Source of the DNA: Spirochaetota bacterium
Lineage (GTDB): Bacteria; Spirochaetota; UBA4802; JAFGJZ01
Length of the DNA stretch: 18,179 nucleotides
Direction: 5' to 3'
NCBI GenBank assembly: GCA_023396615.1
Contig: JAEWVM010000057.1
Location: 1 to 18,179, forward strand
The notes under the pieces are model-generated. The model was not told where the DNA came from. It ran no database searches and worked only from the letters and a program-made list of their open reading frames with translations. The position numbers and the translations under genes are program-made. Position 1 is the first letter of the stretch. Each line of letters starts with the position of its first letter. Shown piece after piece: positions 13,375 through 18,179 of this stretch.

Positions 13375-16300
13375 ATGGATAACTATGTAATCCGTGCGGT
13401 AGCTTCCGCAAACGGACAGAATAATCGCGTCAAAATTTCTGTTTTTGAAGAATTAATTTCTGCACTCGTTCATCTTGATAAATTCAGTCACATATTAGTA
13501 TTTTCTGTATTAAATATTCCGAAAGATAAAACAGATTCAGTTCCGCATACAGAAATAAAAGAAAGTGTCATGAAGATTCTTTCAATTAATTCAAAAACGG
13601 GAGAAATTGAAACTGCGGGTAAGCTTTATGGTAATTCTTTCATTTTTGATATTAAGCCGTATTTTCCTATTGAAGACAGAGTAAAGAAATGTATTTCAAG
13701 CGGAAAAACAAACTCAGAAGATTATCTTTCTTTTGATAAACTGGATAACTATCCAATAAATTCCGATATAGATAATTCTGATTTAACATCCTGCAGTTTA
13801 AGAATTATTGGAAAAATCGAAAAGAGACCGGGCTTTTGCAGAATCAGAATTTCAAATCAATATTTATCTATTATTGATAGAATCTCAACACATTCACATA
13901 TAAGAGTTTTATGGTTTTTCAACCGTTTTGACGGCGAAAAATATAGAAAAATAACACAGTGTGATCCTCCTTATGAAAAAGCTCCCCGAACAGGAGTTTT
14001 CGCATCCAGATCTCCAGTCAGACCGAATCCGATCGCAGTAACTACATGCGAAGTAATCAAGATTGACCGGCAGTCAGGATTAATAGAAATTAATGATACC
14101 GACGCTTTTGATAAATCGCCGGTTATAGATGTTCTTCCATATATTCCCTCAGAATACAGAGTGAAAGAATTTTTTATCCCCGAATGGATAAACCATTGGG
14201 GAGAATGGTACGAAGATTCATTTTGTAAGACAAAAGCCGAACATATTATTGAATCCGATTTCCGCCGTCTTGAAAATCTTTTCGGATTTAAAAATGAATT
14301 ATTTTCTAAGAATACTGTTAAGGCGGATAAAAAGACCGAAGAATCAAGCCCAAATTTTATAACAATAACAGGTGCATGCGAAAACAATCTAAAAAATGTT
14401 TCTTTAAAAATTCCAAAAAAACAAATAACTGTTTTTACCGGACTTAGCGGAAGCGGAAAGTCTTCTCTAGCTTTTGATACTATTTTCGCAGAAAGCAGCA
14501 GAAGATTCATGGACAGTCTGTCTTCTTCGGCAAGACTTTCATTTAAACAGTTTGAAAGACCGTCTTTTGAACGGATAGAAAATCTTCCTCCCGCGATAGC
14601 TATAGAACAAAAATCTATTCCCCGCAATTCGCGCTCAACAATCGGAACTTACTCTGAAATCAGTACCTATCTGAGATTATTATTTTCACGCATAGGAGTC
14701 AGGCATTGTCCTTCATGCGGAAAAGCAGTTGAACCAAAATCATCACGGAAAATTGCTGAAATTATTTATACGCTTAATGATAAAATATCTTTTACAATTC
14801 ATTCAGTCAAAACAGGAAAAGTCCTTGAAACTAATTATAATAATAAAAGAGAATTTTTCATTGAAGAGATTGAGAACCTGTTAAAAAAAGAAAACGGCGC
14901 ATTACAACTGCGCACTTCAGATAATTATGAATTTATTCTTCATACACGGAATCATTGCTATCATTGCGGAAAATCCTTTTTTGATTTAACACCTTCATTG
15001 TTCAGCCTGAACAATCCTGAAGCTGTATGCCGTGAGTGCGGAGGAAGCGGCAAAAAGATGGAAGTATCAGAAGATCTCATAATCGAAAAACCGGAAAAAT
15101 CGATTCTTGACGGAGCTTCTGCGTGGTGGGGCGACATGAGAAAATTTTTCAATAAACCGAGCGCAAACTGGATGAAAGGAGAACTCATTGCCCTCGCGCG
15201 CAGTATGCATATCGATCTCGAACTTCCTTGGAAAGAGCTTCCTGAAGAATTTAAACAAAAAGCACTTTATGGAACTGACGGCGAGAAATATTCTCTTTCT
15301 TATAAAGGAAGCAACGGCAGATCAGGTGAAATCTGCAAACCGGTCGAAGGTGCCATTGCTAATATAAAAAGACTTTTCGTTTCATCGCACGGAAAAGTGA
15401 CTGCTGATTTTTATTTGCAATTCATGGAGGAAAAAGAATGTCATGAATGCAAAGGAGAAAAACTCAATGCTGAAGGGCGTTTCGTTACGGCAGGCAAAAA
15501 AAGATTCCCCGAACTCGATTTGTTTTCAATTGATTCTTTGTATGAATGGATAAAATCTTTGCATACAATTTTATCACCCGAAGAACATGTTCTTTGTGAA
15601 GATATAATTGAAGGGCTTAAAACGCGGATTGAAAATCTACAGGAAGTTGGACTGAATTATCTTCAAGTCGGAAGGAGCGTTTCCACACTATCTGGAGGAG
15701 AAGCCCAGAGGCTTAAACTTGCTTCTCAATTCGGATGCGGCCTTTCAGATCTTCTTTACATTCTTGATGAACCCACTTCAGGGCTTCATGCCGGAGATTA
15801 CTCAAAAATTATTAACTCAATAAAGAAACTCCGCGATTCAGGAAATACTGTAATTGTAGTTGAACATAACACTGAAGTTATCAAGAAAGCTGATTATATC
15901 GCAGATTTTGGGTCCGGCGCGGGAAGCGAAGGAGGAAATATTGTTGCAGAGGGAACACCTGAACAAATAATGAAAAACAACAATTCAGTGACAGGCAAAT
16001 ATTTATTGCCGCAATCTAAACATATATCCTCAAACCAAAATATTGATCATACCAATTCCATTCGGATTACTGGTGCTCGAAAAAATAATCTTAAGTCAAT
16101 CACTGCATCATTCCCACTCGGAAAACTAACCTGCGTAATTGGAAGAAGCGGTTCCGGAAAAAGCAGTCTTGTCACAAAGACTCTTGTTCCGGTTTTGGAT
16201 CATTACTGCAAACATGGTTCAATCATCAAAGGTGATTATGATTCAATAGAAGGATTAGAGAAGATACAGGATATTGTTTTTATCACTCAGAATCCGATCG

Positions 16301-16971
16301 GCAGAACTCCTCGTTCAAATCCGGCAACCTATACCGGCGTTTTTGATGAAATAAGAAAAATATATTCAAAAACTGAAGAGGCAAGAAAGAATAAATTCAC
16401 TGAAAACCTTTTCAGTTTTAACAGCAAAGGCGGTGCATGTAATTCTTGCGGAGGTTCAGGTCAAAAAAAGATAGAAATGGGATTTATGCCCGACATGTGG
16501 ATTACATGCCCGGATTGCGGTGGAAAAAGATATAATGAAAAGATTTTAAATATTAAATATAAGAACAAGTCTATTTCGGATGTTCTAGAAATGAGCGTTG
16601 ACGAAGCCTTATCTTTTTTTGCTGAAGATATTGCTGTTACCGGAATATTATCATCTATGAAAAAAACCGGATTAGGATATATTAAACTAGGACAAAGCGC
16701 GTTGACTCTTTCCGGCGGAGAAGCTCAAAGAATAAAGCTCTCCAGTGAACTTTCCAATGATAAAACAATATCTACCGTTTATGTTTTGGACGAACCGTCA
16801 TCGGGTCTTCACCCGGATGATGTTAATCGAATATCAGATGTTTTCTCTGAATTGACCTCTAGGGGAAATACCGTAATTGCAATTGAACACAATAAAGAAA
16901 TAATACAAAATGCAGATCATATCATAGAACTCGGCCCGGAAGGCGGAGAAAAAGGAGGATATTTGATGTAA
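13375..16971 (+). CDS. Fusion protein: two TrmO/TsaA-like domains plus UvrA-like (UvrA2-type) tandem ABC ATPase
   Basis: 1198 residues. Residues 1-105 look like a degenerate TsaA domain (VASANGQNNRVKISV, GEIETAGKLYGNSFIFDIKP). About 142-270 is a full one with the TrmO signature GVFASRSPVRPNPI at 207-220; TrmO is a SAM-dependent tRNA A37 N6-methyltransferase. From about 325 the protein is UvrA-like: Walker A at 356-363 and 923-930, ABC signatures LSGGEAQR at 772-779 and 1112-1119, Walker B LDEP at 797-800 and 1138-1141. Cys pairs 528/531 with 552/555 and 1022/1025 with 1045/1048 match the UvrA zinc modules. Between CPSC (445-448) and the Cys528 pair only about 80 residues remain, so the UvrB-binding domain seems mostly lost, as in UvrA2 and drug-resistance UvrA paralogues. 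The C-terminus stops soon after ELGPEGG, about 25-30 residues short of canonical UvrA. AAGAGGT precedes the ATG. Confidence 0.85.
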   Translation: MDNYVIRAVASANGQNNRVKISVFEELISALVHLDKFSHILVFSVLNIPKDKTDSVPHTEIKESVMKILSINSKTGEIETAGKLYGNSFIFDIKPYFPIEDRVKKCISSGKTNSEDYLSFDKLDNYPINSDIDNSDLTSCSLRIIGKIEKRPGFCRIRISNQYLSIIDRISTHSHIRVLWFFNRFDGEKYRKITQCDPPYEKAPRTGVFASRSPVRPNPIAVTTCEVIKIDRQSGLIEINDTDAFDKSPVIDVLPYIPSEYRVKEFFIPEWINHWGEWYEDSFCKTKAEHIIESDFRRLENLFGFKNELFSKNTVKADKKTEESSPNFITITGACENNLKNVSLKIPKKQITVFTGLSGSGKSSLAFDTIFAESSRRFMDSLSSSARLSFKQFERPSFERIENLPPAIAIEQKSIPRNSRSTIGTYSEISTYLRLLFSRIGVRHCPSCGKAVEPKSSRKIAEIIYTLNDKISFTIHSVKTGKVLETNYNNKREFFIEEIENLLKKENGALQLRTSDNYEFILHTRNHCYHCGKSFFDLTPSLFSLNNPEAVCRECGGSGKKMEVSEDLIIEKPEKSILDGASAWWGDMRKFFNKPSANWMKGELIALARSMHIDLELPWKELPEEFKQKALYGTDGEKYSLSYKGSNGRSGEICKPVEGAIANIKRLFVSSHGKVTADFYLQFMEEKECHECKGEKLNAEGRFVTAGKKRFPELDLFSIDSLYEWIKSLHTILSPEEHVLCEDIIEGLKTRIENLQEVGLNYLQVGRSVSTLSGGEAQRLKLASQFGCGLSDLLYILDEPTSGLHAGDYSKIINSIKKLRDSGNTVIVVEHNTEVIKKADYIADFGSGAGSEGGNIVAEGTPEQIMKNNNSVTGKYLLPQSKHISSNQNIDHTNSIRITGARKNNLKSITASFPLGKLTCVIGRSGSGKSSLVTKTLVPVLDHYCKHGSIIKGDYDSIEGLEKIQDIVFITQNPIGRTPRSNPATYTGVFDEIRKIYSKTEEARKNKFTENLFSFNSKGGACNSCGGSGQKKIEMGFMPDMWITCPDCGGKRYNEKILNIKYKNKSISDVLEMSVDEALSFFAEDIAVTGILSSMKKTGLGYIKLGQSALTLSGGEAQRIKLSSELSNDKTISTVYVLDEPSSGLHPDDVNRISDVFSELTSRGNTVIAIEHNKEIIQNADHIIELGPEGGEKGGYLM

Positions 16972-17007
16972 CTTTCTTCTATTGTTTAAAACATAAATAG
17001 ATAAATG

Positions 17008-17069
17008 CAAAGATAATTACTGTACGTTTTTAGTTACTAATTATTAGATTATTATACGAGTTATCTTTG
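17008..17069 (+). other. Inverted repeat downstream of the TrmO-UvrA gene, possible weak terminator
   Basis: CAAAGATAA (17008-17016) and TTATCTTTG (17061-17069) are perfect complements separated by 44 AT-rich bases, followed by TTATATTT. The long loop makes termination doubtful. It lies in the 150-bp gap before the secreted protein gene; nothing else was recognised in that gap. Confidence 0.25.
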
Positions 17070-17121
17070 TTATATTTAATGGCAGCATTTACCATGCAAT
17101 TTATATCTTAATTAGGTAACT

Positions 17122-17967
17122 ATGAAAATTATTTTTTCGATACTGTCTATTGTTCTTTTTTCTATCTCCTTACAAAGTCAGGTGAAACATACAGGTAAAA
17201 TAATAAGAATAACAGAGAAAGAAATAACTGTCAAAAATGATAATTCCAATGATCCTTTTGAAATGGGAGAAAAACTTTATCTTCAACATGGAGATAAATC
17301 AGTTGTATTACGTGTCACATTTCCAATGCAAGTTTCCGCACAATGCATATTGATATCGGGGAAAATCAATAATCTTAGATTAAATCAAACAGTTATCTCC
17401 GCTAAAAATTTATATTTTTCAAATGATTTTCAAAACAATATAATAACAAAAAATTCTTTAACAATAGATTCCTTTGATACTTTTATCGGCTTCAAAAGAA
17501 ACGATTCTATTGATAAAGCCCTTACAGTATTGGGTGATTCCTTTGCCATCATATCTTCAAGTTTATCACAGACTATAATTTTCTGGAATAAGGAAGTTGA
17601 AGAAAATTGCTATGTTGAAATTAGTTCTGAGAACGATACAGGAAATCTTACTAAAATAAGCAGAATAAAAATAAGTTCAGAATTAATCAAAAATGGGAAA
17701 TTTGCTTACCTAGATACATCAAAGAAAGGAACAGTTCACTTTTTGCGATCAAAAGGAATAAAAGATCCATGCTTAAAACTTTTCGGTCTTTCTTCTTCTT
17801 CAATTATACAATTATTCGGAAAACCTAAAGAAGAAACTGACAATGCCGATTTTTTTTCATTAATCTATAAAAGTTCTCATGGTACAATCGTTAGTTTCTT
17901 TTTTTCTCATGATACAAAAATTCTTTATTCAATTAATATACAATTTCAAGATAGCCATAATGAATGA
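17122..17967 (+). CDS. Secreted protein of unknown function
   Basis: 281 residues. A Sec signal peptide (1-20, MKIIFSILSIVLFSISLQSQ) lacks a lipobox cysteine. Residues about 22-95 form a strand-rich region with the pattern TGKIIRITEKEITVK, FEMGEKLYL, VTFPMQVSAQ, common in small periplasmic beta-barrel domains. Two later segments (about 118-170 and 218-278) both run G-x-x-x-DS-I or S-x-I-x-x-x-FG followed by a Tyr- or Phe-rich strand pair ending in an N/S-I-x-I region. This resembles the duplicated SmpA/BamE-like fold, a weak inference. The gene is AT-richer than its neighbours. Its ribosome site (AGG, 5 bases upstream) is poor. It has no recognisable catalytic motif and I do not assign a function. 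Confidence 0.65.
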   Translation: MKIIFSILSIVLFSISLQSQVKHTGKIIRITEKEITVKNDNSNDPFEMGEKLYLQHGDKSVVLRVTFPMQVSAQCILISGKINNLRLNQTVISAKNLYFSNDFQNNIITKNSLTIDSFDTFIGFKRNDSIDKALTVLGDSFAIISSSLSQTIIFWNKEVEENCYVEISSENDTGNLTKISRIKISSELIKNGKFAYLDTSKKGTVHFLRSKGIKDPCLKLFGLSSSSIIQLFGKPKEETDNADFFSLIYKSSHGTIVSFFFSHDTKILYSINIQFQDSHNE

Positions 17968-18085
17968 TAAGTCCACTTTGCAAAAAACAGTTTCTTGACA
18001 GTAAAGGTATAATTACACATGGTATTAATCCGTTTTATCATAAAAAACGATGTATTTCATTTCATAACCAAAAAAGAGGATCAAC

Positions 18086-18179
18086 ATGTATAGAGTTTTA
18101 GGAATTTTAATGAGCATTTTAATATTATCGCTCGTCTCATGTTCCAAGAAAAAATCTGTCGAGGACATGCTGAAAGACG
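18086..18179 (+). CDS. Start of a lipoprotein gene, cut by the window end
   Basis: ATG at 18086, with GAGGA 5 bases upstream, opens a frame that runs to the edge. The first 31 residues read MYRVLGILMSILILSLVSCS and on through a Lys-rich stretch. Hydrophobic residues 4-18 and the lipobox LVSC make a lipoprotein signal with Cys19. The mature part begins SKKKSVEDMLKD. The family cannot be told from this piece. Confidence 0.75.
   Translation, partial: MYRVLGILMSILILSLVSCSKKKSVEDMLKD

Noticed and set aside
13971..14627. 218-residue open frame on the minus strand inside the TrmO-UvrA gene
   Set aside because: It lies wholly antisense to a frame with intact Walker A and TrmO motifs, and its protein matches no family pattern; it is a shadow frame.
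17995..18013. TTGACA and TATAAT upstream of the terminal lipoprotein gene
   Set aside because: Both hexamers are perfect, but only 7 bases apart, so they cannot form one sigma-70 promoter. Either could belong to another pair, but no matching partner was found at 16-18 bases.
18031..18049. CGTTTT-7 bases-AAAACG inverted repeat before the last gene
   Set aside because: A short AT-rich 6-bp stem that is expected by chance in DNA of this composition and has no T-run.

Overview
The window comes from an AT-rich, diderm (Gram-negative type) bacterium. It carries two lipoproteins with clear lipoboxes, a SPOR protein and an MlaE-type lipid-transport permease. The rpsF-ssb-rpsR-(DUF2232-like membrane gene)-rplI-dnaB order and the SH3 plus NADase-type glycan-binding surface proteins would fit Spirochaetota or a neighbouring lineage. 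I cannot fix the taxon from sequence alone. No rRNA, tRNA, CRISPR array, insertion sequence or phage gene was seen, and there is no gene-free stretch longer than about 220 bp.

Layout. From 1 to about 12.2 kb every gene lies on the minus strand; from 12.4 kb to the end every gene lies on the plus strand. Reading the minus strand in its own direction: ilvC stands alone and ends in a GNRA-loop terminator. Next come two overlapping genes for divergent class III nucleotidyl-cyclase-like proteins, then a promoter and two secreted SH3-domain genes (a lipoprotein with an NADase-type glycan-binding domain, and a beta-propeller protein) separated by a tight terminator. After a further terminator comes a compact information-processing and envelope operon: rpsF-ssb-rpsR-DUF2232-rplI-dnaB-mlaE-pcm. 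A short gap then leads to a SPOR-domain gene overlapping a short-type N-acetylglutamate synthase (argA) that is cut by the window start.

On the plus strand, a regulator with an AraC DNA-binding region and a GyrI-like ligand domain sits 75 bp upstream of a 1198-residue fusion of two TrmO/TsaA-like domains (the first degenerate) to a UvrA2-like tandem ABC ATPase. This looks like a drug-responsive regulator with a DNA-damage or drug-protection effector. A secreted protein of unknown function and the start of a small lipoprotein follow.

The two most interesting parts are the cyclase-like pair and the TrmO-TrmO-UvrA fusion. In the cyclase pair, one protein keeps the two metal-binding aspartates and the other keeps the transition-state asparagine, as in the C1/C2 halves of animal adenylyl cyclase. 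The fusion has a shortened UvrB-binding region and sits beside a candidate drug-sensing regulator.
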